NCBI GenBank assembly: GCA_034440575.1
Contig: JAOTOL010001550.1
Location: forward strand, 984,001-1,048,000
Reading direction: 5' to 3'
Source: Imbricaverruca yamaguchii
Lineage: Eukaryota > Arthropoda > Thecostraca > Neoverrucidae
DNA length: 64,000 nucleotides
Numbering within the stretch: the first letter of the stretch is position 1; each line of letters starts with the position of its first letter. The notes under the pieces are model-generated. The model did no database searches. It was not told the DNA's origin and was given only the letters and a program-made list of their open reading frames with translations. A program made the position numbers and the translations under genes. This document shows positions 43,723 through 56,070 of the stretch, in pieces.

Positions 43723-43905
43723 TCACGGCGACCGGTCACTGCCGCGGAGGATGTCCGCCGGCTGGAAGTTAGCCAGGTCATGTGAGTGCTGGCTGGTGCT
43801 GGACACGCAGGGCTCGGTCTGCGGCCCACTGACGGTGAGCGTGAATTTGCTCCCGCAGCGGAGTGACTGCGGGCCCTGCCACTCCTCCTTGGCGTGGTCC
43901 GTTTG
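43723..43905 (-). CDS. Possible C-terminal exon of an unknown minus-strand gene
   Basis: A minus-strand frame of 60 codons plus TGA (43,723-43,725). It begins at a plausible acceptor (CGGCTCCCAG, exon start 43,905, phase 0) and contains RCGSKFTLTVSGPQTEPCVS, then HDLANFQPADILRG. About nine tenths of third positions are G or C, the same bias as in the fibrinogen-domain and coiled-coil exons; alternative frames lack it. No domain recognised and no ATG inside. Upstream exons were not found. It could equally be part of an old repeat ORF. Confidence 0.35.
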   Translation of the reverse strand, partial: QTDHAKEEWQGPQSLRCGSKFTLTVSGPQTEPCVSSTSQHSHDLANFQPADILRGSDRSP

Positions 43906-45115
43906 CTGGGAGCCGGAGTGGTTTGTGTGTTGGGAGCCAGGGTGGTTAGTATCGATGTGGTCAGTGGTGTGATATTTTTAATGGAGCTAAACCGGGCATC
44001 ATGTCAGTTTGAATCGAGGTATAAGTAGTGTTGATGCGACGTGTGGAGGAGCAACGGTGGCCGCCCGGGCAGAAGTTTTTTTAGTTGACGGGGGGTGGCC
44101 TTGGACTGACCGTCGGGCCTCGGGGCATGACACACCGGTCGTGACCTTAACATCGCAGACCCCCTTCTCCTTGCGCCAAACTTGGCAAAGGGGTGATATT
44201 GTCAGGTGATTGGATGTGTTGCAGTTGAGGCTAGAAATTAACGAAAATAGCAGCGGGTGTCACCCAAAGAAAATGAAAAAATAAGGAGCTGTGAAAACAG
44301 CAGACAATCAAGCTAGTTGGCAGGTCTGAGTGTTCAGATGGCTTCGGTAGCAGACAAGTTGTGGTCGAGTAGTTTTGACACAAGACTGGTCGAGGACCGG
44401 CGCGAATCAATTATAGTCTGGTCCGTTACCACTGCAGGAGTCTGACAACCTCTGGTTCGGTACCGGTTAGCACCAACCATACTCTGGTCCGGTACCACTG
44501 CAAGGGTCTAAGTCTAGCAAACTCTAATTCGGCACCGGTGCATGGACCATGTATACCTTTATCGGGTGACGCTACATGAGACTGAAAAGCTCCAACTCAA
44601 TGCCGACAAATGCCCAGTTCGTTCGAATCTGAGTATTATCATAATGATGCTTGGAGGCAGACACGCAAAATGAACAAATAAACAAACAAGCAAACGAACA
44701 AATCCAAACGCATCCACTCCTGATGCTATTATGCTCCTCAAACGTCAAGCATTTTGCCACTGACGCAGTGTTTTCGGACTGTGTAAATAAAATAACTCTC
44801 CTGATATAAAGAAGGTTGTATTTATCGTGCAATGATTGCCACATTCTGAAGGGAAGTCGGGATTTGATTAACTGCATGCTACATCATAGTCGAATGTAGA
44901 TCTACCATGAATCATGATGACTATTCCAGCTTGACAATCTGATACTTCTTTGTGTACAGAACCCCAAAACTCAAAGGCACCCTCACAAAGCCATGCAGAG
45001 ACTTAGCTATGTATATTAGGGATCATATTAATTATGGCGAATCATCCTTTGGATATTTGCTTCACTTTTCTTGTATTCACCGTGGAGCCGATTACTTCTA
45101 CACTGAACGGCATTG
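43906..45115. other. Unassigned DNA
   Basis: No gene, RNA or repeat could be supported apart from short GGTACCGGT-containing repeats (44,400-44,560). Confidence 0.4.
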
Positions 45116-45123
45116 ATATACAT
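45116..45123 (+). repeat. Target-site duplication of hAT-like element, left
   Basis: ATATACAT, identical to 48,297-48,304. Confidence 0.9.
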
Positions 45124-45415
45124 TAGGGTGTGTCGCCTGAACGGTTTTTCTTATGCTTAGTGAAATTATCGTGCAGATCACCTAGAAAAACCCTGTGGTC
45201 GAAACCAAATCCAAATCAAACAATAAACAAAATATGCGACAGGCCGATAAAGAAACAAATTTGCCGGGCGCCCGGCGTTGAAGTCTCCAGTGATGGCGCT
45301 CCGTTGCGATTGGCATCTAACACCACGCGTCGGCCGCCGTCGGAGCGCCGCCGCGGTGCTGTGACGAAAAAGGCGGCAGTCGGTGCTGTGGATGACTTAT
45401 GAATGGATTCTGGTA
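45124..45415 (+). repeat. Left long inverted terminal repeat
   Basis: Pairs with 47,993-48,296, ending inside at GAATGGATTCTGGT. The palindrome GCCGGGCGCCCGGC is at 45,263-45,276. Relative to the right end it lacks about 14 bp just inside the terminus. Confidence 0.85.
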
Positions 45416-45581
45416 ATTCAAAAACAGATCAGGGGAGCCGGGATATATCTGATTGTAAAGATTAAACTTCACCGAGGGACTGATCGCTCCACTTTCCTTT
45501 GTCTGTGCTCCGCCTTTCACAGTGCTATGAATCATCATTCGAATAAATTGCGTACGCACTAACGACACAAAATAGCTTCGC

Positions 45582-47583
45582 ATGCCATACATCCCTGTTT
45601 TATTAGTCAATCCAAGTCTCCTGTTCCTTTTCGTTACTCAAGTTTCAAGGGAAACTGGGATTATCAGCAGTAGGGACAACCTATTAACGACGGCGAAACG
45701 AGCCGTGCTGACATCTGATATCGATGTGCTGAAATGTGATATCGCGATATCGCGAAAATGTGCTGATATCGATAGCTGCAAATGTGCGATGGCCGACAAA
45801 GTGCCACGAATGGAGTTTTCCTTTGTCCAAGACCAGAGAGGACCTCGCCAAATGCAAATCGGCACCGCAGATATCCGTGAAACCACTCGTCGACGCGCCA
45901 TGGACGAAAGGAGGCGTCTGACCGCCGAGAGAGTCACATCACCACAACCGGGACCTTCTGGAATGGCCCAGCTAGATTCTATTCAAACCAAGATTCCGCC
46001 ACAGATTCATCATCCCTCACATCTGTAGTCAATGAGTCAGAGTATATGGTGAACAGTAACACAGACGAACTGCTAAATACGGCTCTAGCAGCAGATCGGT
46101 ACGGAGTGTCTAATCGTGCGTGTGCTGCGATCATAAACGGTTTCCAAGTGGACCTTAGTCGGATCACTTCTGACGATATGGACTGCATAGTGGATAGCAA
46201 AAAAAGTATGGCGAGCAAGGGATCGGATTAGAAGAGAGGTAGTAGCCCAGAGCCATGAGGATCATGCAGGTCGTGTATCTGGCCTCTACTTCGACGGTAG
46301 AAAAGACGACACGCCTATGACAGCCAGTTCAAAGAAGACGGAAGAGCACATTGTGGTTGTATCCGAGCCAGACAGTGCATATTTAGGACATTTTACCCCA
46401 CAGACTGGGAAAGCGGAGGACATTTTTCAGGACCTGAACGCCGTGGCATATGAGTTTGGTGCGGATGTTTCTGTGCTTGGCTGTGACAGCACGAGAGTTA
46501 ATACTGGCCAAAAACGTGGTGTTATCCGTTTGTTTGAGCTCGGACAAAAACAGATTTGAGATCAAACAGATCAGAAAAACACAACTTCATGCAAATGAAC
46601 TTAATATTCGTGCAGTATTTAGCCAGTTAGATGGAGTCACAACAGGACCTAAGTCGTTTAGTGGGCTGATTGGCCGGGCTGCTACAGGCGCAGTAGAAAC
46701 CTTGCCAGTGGTCGATTTTGAGCCAATCGATGGCGGAAATGTTTCAGAAATAACGCAGGAGATTCTCAGTGACCTAAGTTCAGACCAGGCTATTCTGTAC
46801 AGTCTGGTGCGTAGTGTCCAGACGGGCTGTATCTCAGATAGAACTGCGAAAATGAAGATCGGTCCACTAAACAACTCCAGGTGGCTGACTCTGGCGGCGC
46901 GAATTCTCCGGCTCTACACATCAACCGAACAGCCATCAGACAGTCTGAGAATGCTAGCGGAGTTCATCGTGTGCCACTATACTCCCATGTGGCTCTGCAT
47001 CAAGAAGAACTGGAAATGTTCTGACGGTCCTGGCAATGCGCTGCACAGCGTGCAACTTCTCAAAAGTTTGCGACCTGAGATAGCGGCCATGGTGCAGCCG
47101 GTAATACAGCGCAACAGCTACTGGTGTCACCCTCAGGCAGTACTGCTAGCAATGGCAGCGGGCCAAGATCAAGCTACACGGGAAAGGGCGGTCACTCAAA
47201 TCCAGCAGTGTCGCAGAACTCAAGTCGATAGTGATACTGACGAAGTGCGGAAGTTCAAGCTTCCAAAAGTGAATATGGGGGCAAACAGCATCATGGAGCT
47301 GATTGATTGGTGTAATGAGGCGATAACCGAGCCGCCCTTGACGCAACAACTGTCCGATGATGACTTACTAGACATCATCGCGAGTCCTCTCGAAGTACCG
47401 CCATACCCCGTGCACAGTCAGACGGTGGAATGGATGGTGAAAGTGGTGACCGAGGCGTCTTTGAAGGTAATTGGTGAAGAGGCCCGCCACGGTTACATTG
47501 TGGCGAAGTTGAAACACAGGTCGGCAATGCCAGTGCTCAGCACAAGAAAGGATTTAATGTCGGGTTTTCTGTCGAGCATGTAG
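45582..47583 (+). pseudogene. Putative hAT-like transposase, frameshifted
   Basis: The reading runs through three frames: 45,582-about 45,980; then about 45,980-46,200 (NTDELLNTALAADRYGVSN); then about 46,205-46,550 (YFDGRKDDTP, EHIVVVSEPDSAYLGH, LGCDSTRVNTG); then a fourth segment to TAG 47,583. The switch near 46,200 coincides with a run of seven A. The last segment has HANELNIRAVFSQLDG, TTGPKSFSGLIG, NNSRWLTLAARILRLY and VIQRNSYWCHP. I recall a family of uncharacterised arthropod proteins with this plan. The order (Asp in GCDST, His in LHANEL, SRWLT) resembles the hAT catalytic core, and the 8-bp target duplications support it. Not translatable as one protein. Confidence 0.65.
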
Positions 47584-47992
47584 ACAAGTAGTGCAGTTAT
47601 AAAATGATAGTTCGTACAAAAAATGTGGCCGCTCGTGCAAAAGGTGACGTCGCTGTATGCCGGTCTCCTTCGGTTGTATTGGAACGGAGCATGATGCCGA
47701 TTTCGCCTGGTCTACTTGTCATAACAACAAGATAGCAAGTGTCTCAGAATGATTTAATTGGTCTTCGATGTAAACAGATGAGGAAATTTGAAGATGTTCA
47801 AGCTTTCAAAAGTGAAAATATTAGCATTATACGCCGATAGATCTACTGATTGAAAATGGAACGAACAAGCGACGTAAAGTGAACCTTTCTTTCATGCGTC
47901 AGATATCCAGGCAACTTATTAAGCGACTGGTGCTTATCAAAAGCCTTTTACCCCACTAAACACTTTCATTGAGTTTTATTAATGAGCTTCAT

Positions 47993-48296
47993 CACCAGAA
48001 TCCATTCATCAGGCATCCACAGCACCGACTACCGCCTTTTTCGTCACAGCGCCGCGGCGGCGCTCCGACAGTGGCCGGACGCGTGGTGTTAGATGCCAAT
48101 CGCAACGGAGCGCCATCACTGGAGACTTCAACGCCGGGCGCCCGGCAAATTTGTTTCTTTATCGGCCTGTCGCATATTTTGTTTATTGTTTGATTTCGAT
48201 TTGGTTTCGACCACAGGTTTTTTTTTAGGTGATCTGCACGATAATTTCACTAAGCAAAGTGCAATTTCCAAAAAAGATCCTTCGTGACACACCCTA
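47993..48296 (-). repeat. Right long inverted terminal repeat
   Basis: Inverted partner of 45,124-45,415; the palindrome GCCGGGCGCCCGGC is at 48,133-48,146. Confidence 0.85.
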
Positions 48297-48304
48297 ATAT
48301 ACAT
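48297..48304 (+). repeat. Target-site duplication of hAT-like element, right
   Basis: ATATACAT, identical to 45,116-45,123. Confidence 0.9.
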
Positions 48305-48606
48305 GCTTCAATGCTTCAATTTCGGCACACATGCTTCAATTTCGGCAACCTTGTCGGACAGCTCCAAAGGCTGTTGGCTATCAGGAGACCTGTCACGGGG
48401 CTCCTGGTTCCACCCATAAACTACTCATGGCTGGCCTGGGGCGGCTTTTCCATCGTGATGAAACTGGACTAAAGCGAAGTCCAGTGAACCGTTTCGACTG
48501 GGCGTGCCTCCGTGTCGTGGGACTCTAGTTAAAGGCAAGTCTTATTGTTGGGCCCATGGCCACGAGAGCCGATCAACCACTGTTGATTGCGCGACCTCGC
48601 CAAGAC

Positions 48607-51073
48607 CATGGTGTAACCACGGATTCGAGATTGGGGGGGGGGACAAATCAGGGACGCGGTAAGTTAGAACAGGATAGAGAGGCCTGCCCCCACCCCCCTA
48701 CCCCCAATAAAAATCCTTGTAATTCAGCCACTTTTTCAATACCATTTTCAGCCAATTCAATTTAATTTCAATGTATTACAATTTTCAGATTTACTATTGC
48801 TAAAAATGATATTTCTTTTAAAGGATATTAAAATTGCAAGCGTCACTACTTCGCATTGCCTATGAACATTTCGCTTTATGTCGTATGAGCTGAACCCGAT
48901 TTCACGATCACCATAGAGCAATGTTGTATGTTAAACGTTGCCCTCTTATAGCAGGAAAAACATAAAATATTGGACGATGGTTTTATGGTAGAAAATATGG
49001 ACCTACAATTATTTTTCCCATGTTTTCCTGTTTTACTGGTACATATTTGTATGCAATGACAACCATGATGGATGAAGGGTGTGACACCGAGGACATGTAC
49101 CCCCACGTGGAAGGTGGAGTGCCCTAGGCCAGGAAAAGGCGTCCCTCTAAAAAAAAGTTTGGGTGTGCCCGCTCGAATTTTTCAGCCGAAGGCCCCCCTA
49201 TGAAATAAAAAGGCCGAGTTTTTCAGGAAGGCCCGAATGCAACCCGCCCCCTCGAATTTTGCATCCAGAGGCGCCACTCCAGGTGCTTTCGCAGTGTGCC
49301 GCTCCAAAGAAATGACGCCCCTCCAGACAAGTGTCCCCATGACAATTATTGGATCTACCCTTGATTACAACTTTGCTCTCTCGTGGTTACGAACTCCGGC
49401 TAGTTCTAAAATTGTACGCATTCACGTGTGGCTTCTTTTGAAAAATTAACAACTTCCGTTGAACCATTAAGAGGAAAGCGGCAATTTGAGAAGAAAAAAA
49501 GTTATATATTTGATATGTGCGGAACAGCAATGTGACAGTGCAAATTGAAAACCAGCGATGAAAGCACCGTCCGATCAGGTTTTGACGGATTTTTGTGGGG
49601 AGCCCCTAGTCATATGGGATACGAGTACTTGCTATCAAAACGGCTGCAAACAAAATATATTTGACCCTCGTATTCACATTACACTCAATAATTGTACTCG
49701 CGCCGAACCTCCGGCACCTTTGAAGTTATTTCAGTATCTCAGCATTATGATAACGTACGGCAAGCAACGTCGAATGATACCCATATAGCGCAAATTGAAG
49801 CCATAGCCACGAAACGCGAGGACTCTGAAAATTAAACGAACCCTTGACATTGAGGAATGTTCTGACATGTCGCTAGTTGAAATGTTACTTGAGGGTTACC
49901 CACGAGCATTCTCTTGATGTCAAGCATGGGTAGCTTTCGGAGAAAACGAAGAAACGAAACTTTGCTTTGCCAGAGTAACATTGGCATGTCCCGGTTTGAA
50001 ATATTACTCGAGGTGCACCACGGGATATTTCTTGATGTAAGATGTGGGTAGGTTAGGGCGAAGAAAAAATGCGAGGCGACCAAAGAAATCTGTTTGACCT
50101 TTGACGTTTGAAATTAGTTATATTGGGTAACATTATAATACAACACAAGTCACGTCGACTGACACCCACTTGGTGCAAATTGAACACATAGAGACGAATC
50201 GCGAGGACTTCGAAAAATCCAAACTAGCCTTTGACCATGAGGTTTGACCTTGACATATCCAGGTTTTAAAATGTTACTCGAGGGTTCACCACAGGCTGTC
50301 AATTGACATACATTGTAACGATTGTCCATTCGTTGTCACGAATGACATCCATTTTTGCAAATTGAAGCCATAGCGACGAAACGTGATGGCCTCGAAGAAC
50401 TCAATCAAACCTTGGACCTTGACATGCCCCGGTTTGAAATGGTGCTGCGTAGGCCTGGGCGAAAACTACAAAAAAATGTGAGACGACTGAAGAAATCAGC
50501 TTGGATTTTGACCCCTCCAGATTATTTCGAAATGTCAACATTTTGATACTGCACAACAAGACAACACGAATGACACAACACGAATGACATCCATTTTCTG
50601 TGAATTGAAGCCATTGCGACGCAACGCGATAACATCGACGGACTTAATCAAACCTTTGACCTTGACATGTTCCGGTTTTAAATGTTACTCGAGTGTTCAC
50701 CACGGGTTATTGCTTGATACAAAATTTGGATAAGTCTGAGAGAAAACGGAAAAAGTTGGCGATCCAGGTATCAGCTTTGCCTTTCGAGTCGCCTGGAAGC
50801 AGAAGTTTCTAACGTTTGCTGCTTTACTATTCGGAGATTTTGTGACGACAGATAGCCTGTGAAGCTCGTTCGTTGGCTACATCGGCTTTTAGTATATTGG
50901 TGATTCTTTTGCGTATATATTGTGACTCTATAAATGATTAAGTAGAATTTTCCGGCGATGATACTCAGGTAGTAAGGCTTGAGAGACACGGACCTTTTTT
51001 TGGGTAGGGGAACAAATCGCTACTTCGAAAATTGGGAGGATATGCCCCCCCCCCCCCAATGGTCACACCCATT
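48607..51073 (+). mobile_element. Large non-autonomous hAT-like element, copy C
   Basis: Same plan as copy B: left end CATGGTGTAACCACGG, G/C-run segment, shared GACGCCCCTCCAGACAAGTG block (49,314), internal satellite, then the unique tail (50,780-51,060), ending GGTCACACCCATT. Flanks GCCAAGAC (48,599-48,606) and GCTAAGAC (51,074-51,081) match at 7 of 8 bases, an aged target duplication. Length 2467 bp. No transposase. It lies only 310 bp right of the hAT-like element, same orientation. Confidence 0.8.
49740..50770 (+). repeat. Internal satellite of copy C
   Basis: About four diverged units of 230-290 bp with the same blocks as in copies A and B (GAATGACACCCA..GCAAATTGAAGCCATAGC; TTTGACCTTGACATGTCCC; GAAAAAATGCGAGGCGACC). 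A small local duplication, ACACGAATGACA, occurs at about 50,563-50,590. Confidence 0.7.
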
Positions 51074-51081
51074 GCTAAGAC

Positions 51082-54000
51082 GGTACTATTCGCTGGCGTC
51101 TTCTCCGCGTGAGTCCGCCGTGTCTGATGATAAGAACACAGACAAAAACCGCGCATAATGATGCCTTGAAGCTGTCACTGACATAACACAAAGTAGCAAA
51201 AGTTGTGAACCAATAGATTCATTGCATGTGTTGGCTACTTTGGTCGGCTTCAAAGCAACTTCGCTCGTAGTTTCTATTTCGAAGTGCTGCACACATGACA
51301 GTAAGCGGGCGCTAAGATGTTCCTGGCAGTATGTGTTTCATTCTGCATGTGTGCACGCAACTTCCAAACTAGAGATCATAAGGACCCAGAGTCATACGTT
51401 CGGATCAGCCGAAATAATTGACGTGATCAATTGTGCATTTTATGGGTATCACACGTCGTGTTGGTTTGATACTACAGTACAACACAAAGAAAAACGGAAA
51501 AAGTGCTGCAATATTGTGGATATGGTTACCAGAACATATTTCTAAGTCATGTACTGATCAGCCTTGAGCTTCCGCTGAACACTGCTTCCATATTTTTTTT
51601 TTTCAATCAAAGATCGAATTACGCAGTTCTTCAAACAAAGATGTCCGCCCGGAGTAGTTTTGGGCACCGATTGTGAACACGAAATCTTGTTTTAATAGAA
51701 TACAATCGGGACACCATCTACCAAACTAACGCAGTTCAAATATGAGACGATAAGCCAGAGATAGAAAAAACTGCCTGCGCTTGCCCAGGAAAGTGCGAGA
51801 GAGGTACATCCAATTGCTGAAAAGGAGGTACAAGGTGAGAAAGCCTAAGCCATAATTGCTGTTTGACCTCAAAGCGAAACGGAAAACTATTTCACAAAGC
51901 TTAAGAAGCAGTTGGCCGGATGGCTTTTCAGCTCCAACAAACAGTGCACAGTTCAGGGACGTAAATTATAGTCCTCCAAGGTGGGACAGGAGCTGGCAAA
52001 TTATTGAAACAATTATAGAACATCTGATGCTGGGAGTCAGACCTGGACTTTTTACGACCTCCGTACCTGGTCGAATTTGATAAATCCAATATCGTACATT
52101 GTCGATCGTCAATAACAACGACCGCCTTTGCCAGGGTATTTGCATCAACTCATGGTATTCCTGATACATTCTTGGATAGCACCATGAAACATCTGTGGAT
52201 AGGATTTGATGATCACTGACAGCTCATATTGCGATGTATTTATGCAGAACTGTAATGGTATTACCGAGTCAGCTAGTGTTGTCGCTGCATCTTGTTAGAT
52301 GCTGAGTCATTTTCATGTAGCGGTGCCGACGGAGTGAACACGTCTGCGAGTAATGCTCATGACTTGTACAGTCAGTCTGACTAGACAGTATGAAATCATG
52401 TCGGACCGAGGAGGATAATTAGTGATACCAGTGCTTAATCTGCACGCAAAATGCGAACGAATGGAGCGAAGGTTATAAACAGAATGCACGTTGGTTAGGG
52501 TTTCTCCTCACATCTTGCGTTTCGGCGCTGCTTGGATATTGTAATTGTCATGGAAAATATATCCCGCCATTATATACCTACTGCAAATGCACCAATATGT
52601 TCATAATAATCTGTCCAAAAATGTGATAGCATAGTATTGTGATTTGATTACAGTTTACCCAGCCTTGCATCCGAAGTGGGTACGCGCTCACCTCCCATCA
52701 CCGTAATTCTGAAGTCATTGAGACGATGGGTGGGCACGCTTGCATGCTCGCAATGAGATGTTGGCAATGGCTGGGGTAAAACGTTGGTTTGAAAGTGGCA
52801 TGGAATGGGAGTCCATTTAATGCAAATTATAACCGTGCAATGGCTATCATTGTATGCCTGATTGCCCTTCATTTTTCATAAGTGAGAAGACTTTTCGTCT
52901 CACCAGGCACTAGAAGTGCTCATCTTTTTCTCAATCTTATCCGAACCTTTGTGTCCCCCACCTGCTTCCCATCCGACAAGCCTGCATTAATTGAATGGGT
53001 ATTCAGAGGAAAGCCTCAAAGGACCTGCATGCAAACACAAATGCACGCGAGCACTTGTCTGTCGCATCTTCCGCGATGCTTGATTTGATGTTGTTCCGCA
53101 CCTCTCGGCTGCAGCGCCACGTGCTAGTTTGTCGTGGTGTTAGCGTATAGCATTTGGTATCACTAAGTATGAGGACGGGCACTCCTGGTCGCCTACTCAT
53201 GAAAAATTTAGTATTTAAAAACCAATCTCCAGTTTTGTGCACTTCTTACATCCCGGGCTTTGCATTAATGTATCATGCGATCAGATGTTCATGCATGCTT
53301 GGCTGGGTATAATGCAATTATTTCGAAACAACGACGATGAGTATTATTTCATTTTAAAGATAACATTATTTTTACCACTGTTATTGTTTTACCCTCACCA
53401 GTCAGCCAATGATTGGCCTAACTAGCAGCTGGAGTCACACAACCGTGGAGCATGGTGCCGCGCTGGCGCCGAGCTAAACATTAAAAAAAATTCATTGCCT
53501 AATGACTTGTTTCGATGCAAGGAAAATGTATACTAAACGCATGCGCTACGTGGTTGGCCAACCACTTTGAATGTAATGCATACCTGAAAGAGGGAGGGCG
53601 ACAAAGTTACCTTTGCCAGACTACAACACACAATCGCTGTCCATCGGCCATCGTGCTCAAGTGCGCTTGCCACCGTGAAGACAGTCGCACGTGCTCATGC
53701 CTATACTACTGTCACGGGTATTGATCACCAGCTGGGTGTGCTGATGCAACACCCGAAACCGACGATCGACCGGCTGCAGTCTGTCTGTCACCCGCCACTG
53801 AGCCGTACTGCCGTACAGGCCTATGGTGTGCTACCGTCCGCAGGCTGTGCCGGCCTGCCATCCGCACCGGAGATCACGCACCGCGCGCCGACAACACCAT
53901 CACCATGAGCACCACCAGAGAGAGTAGCCACCGACGCGGGGTGGTCGAACGCCGTGGGATGGGGAGGGGAGGGGGTAGTGCTCGGTCGGTGGGGCGTGGG

Positions 54001-54155
54001 ATGGGTTGGTAGTGTAGTGCTTGGAAAGTATGAAGTGCTGGGTAGCATTGTTTAGACGCTACGCTGCATCGAAAGGGCTCAACAGGCGAGTTTTAACACT
54101 GCTGGCTCCACGTCTAGTCAGCCAATAAAGGCGGTGTAAGCTCATATAACGTTAA
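51082..54155. other. Unassigned DNA
   Basis: No supported gene or repeat. A plus-strand frame at 53,675-53,908 is mildly GC3-biased and ends at TGA 53,906, but nothing further supports an exon. Confidence 0.35.
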
Positions 54156-54157
54156 TA

Positions 54158-55225
54158 AGTGGTACCCTGCCGAGGTCTGACGTCATCAGGAGTACACTGT
54201 CGAGGTCAGACGTCAGCAGGAGTACACTGTCGAGGTCAGACGTCAGCAGGAGTACGCTGTCGAGGTCAGACGTCAGCAGGAGTACGCTGTCGAGGTCAGA
54301 CATCAGCAGGAGTACGCTGTCGAGGTCAGACATCAGCAGGAGTACGCTATCAAGGTCAGACGTCAGCAGGAGTACGCTGTCGAGGTCAGACGTCAGCAGG
54401 AGTACGCTGTCGAGGTCAGACGTCAGCAGGAGTACGCTGTCGAGGTCAGACGTCAGCAGGAGTACGCTGTCGAGGTCAGACGTCAGCAGGAGTACGCTGT
54501 CGAGGTCAGACGTCAGCAGGAGTACGCTGTCGAGGTCAGACATCAGCAGGAGTACGCTATCGAGGTCAGACGTCAGCAGGAGTACGCTGTCGAGGTCAGA
54601 CGTCAGCAGGAGTACGCTGTCGAGGTCAGACGTCAGCAGGAGTACCCTGCCGAGGTATGTCGTCATCAGGAGTACCCTGGCGAGGTCAGACGTCAGCAGG
54701 AGTACACTGTCGAGGTCAGACTCAGCAGGAGTACGCTATCGAGGTCAGACGTCAGCAGGAGTACGCTGTCGAGGTCAGACGTCAGCAGGAGTACGCTATC
54801 GAGGTCAGACGTCAGCAGGAATACGCTGTCGAGGTCAGACGTCAGCAGGAGTACGCTGTCGAGGTCAGACGTCAGCAGGAGTACGCTATCGAGGTCAGAC
54901 GTCAGCAGGGTACGCTGGGTCAGACGTCAGCAGGAGTACGCTGTCGAGGTCAGACGTCAGCAGGAGTACGCTGTCGAGGTCAGACGTCAGCAGGAGTACG
55001 CTGTCGAGGTCAGACGTCAGCAGGAGTACACTGTCGAGGTCAGACGTCAGCAGGAGTACGCTGTCGAGGTCAGACGTCAGCAGGAGTACGCTGCCGACGT
55101 CAGACGTCAGCAGGAGTACGCTGTCGAGGTCAGACGTCAGCAGGAGTACGCTGTCGAGGTCAGACGTCAGCAGGAGTACGCTGTCGAGGTCAGACGTCAG
55201 CAGGAGTACGCTGCCGAAGTCGGGT
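54158..55225 (+). repeat. 30-bp minisatellite, about 35 units
   Basis: The unit GTCGAGGTCAGACGTCAGCA + GGAGTACGCT repeats almost perfectly. Small unit losses occur near 54,720 (1 bp) and 54,905-54,920. 30 is a multiple of three, so both strands stay open (GVRCRGQTSA on +, LLLTSDLDSV on -); there is no start context or flanking coding sequence. Confidence 0.95.
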
Positions 55226-56070
55226 GTTGCCACATGTCGACGGTAGTGGTGTCACCTCACGCTGTCGCAATGAGCTGCTCTCAACTATACTGCAATATAA
55301 ATGCATATGTCACACGGTACAGAACATCACCTACAAGCTTGCTGTTGCAAATTGCACGAATGGTGTCGCCCGAATAGGGAATTGCACTTGGAAAGCTGGC
55401 TAAAATGCAAATATAAAGAAAGCGGGTGACTCAGCTACCAAAGTTGGCATTTGGCAGCCGCAAGACTCGGTACACTGTGGCATCAAACTGAAGAAGTCTT
55501 CCACCCCACTCCTCCCCCAGCGCTATTGTACTGCATTGATTGACTTCTTTGTGCCAAATATATAGCTTGGTACTCTTTGGCGCTGTCTACATCACAGGTA
55601 GCATGAAAGGATCAGGCGATACACCAGTCCGACAATGCTGTACACTTACAGCATAGTTAGGGCTTTCTTGGTGATCGGCCCACGATTACAAGTGTGACTG
55701 TGCATTGCGAACACTAGAACAAAGGCACATGTCATACACTACAAAGCTGCAACTTGAATGCTGTGAAGGTGTGCATATTAAAATTGGTAAATTACTCCTT
55801 AGTTCTTGCTTAGTTTGTTGGTTCAAGGTATTTTGATTTCGATATACACTGAATAACTTTCGTACTTCAATTTGTTTCAGCGTAAGAGTAGCTCCTGTGT
55901 GTACGCATATAGCTTACACATGGTATGCTCACATGCATGCTTTATTCTGTCAAACCTTCCCCATTGCTTTGTTTCCACTCCAATGATTGATCCCACCGAC
56001 TTCAGAGCAGAGCCACATAATATCGAGCCTCTAGGATTAAGCACTCCGTCAGCAATGCCTCCCAGCGATC
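55226..56070. other. Unassigned DNA
   Basis: Nothing recognisable. Confidence 0.4.

Larger units (their letters stand above)
45124..48296 (+). mobile_element. hAT-like DNA transposon with long inverted ends
   Basis: A 3173-bp element starting TAGGGTGTGTC and ending GACACACCCTA between perfect 8-bp duplications ATATACAT. The first and last ~300 bp are near-identical inverted copies (45,124-45,415 and 47,993-48,296), each with a 14-bp palindrome GCCGGGCGCCCGGC. A transposase-like gene fills the centre but is frameshifted. The 8-bp duplication and TAGGG terminus fit hAT; P, Merlin and Zisupton also make duplications of about 8 bp and are not excluded. Confidence 0.85.

Noticed and set aside
54159..55403. 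414-codon plus-strand ORF (GVRCRGQTSA repeats)
   Set aside because: A consequence of a 30-bp stop-free unit; the opposite strand is open too, with no ATG context or domain.
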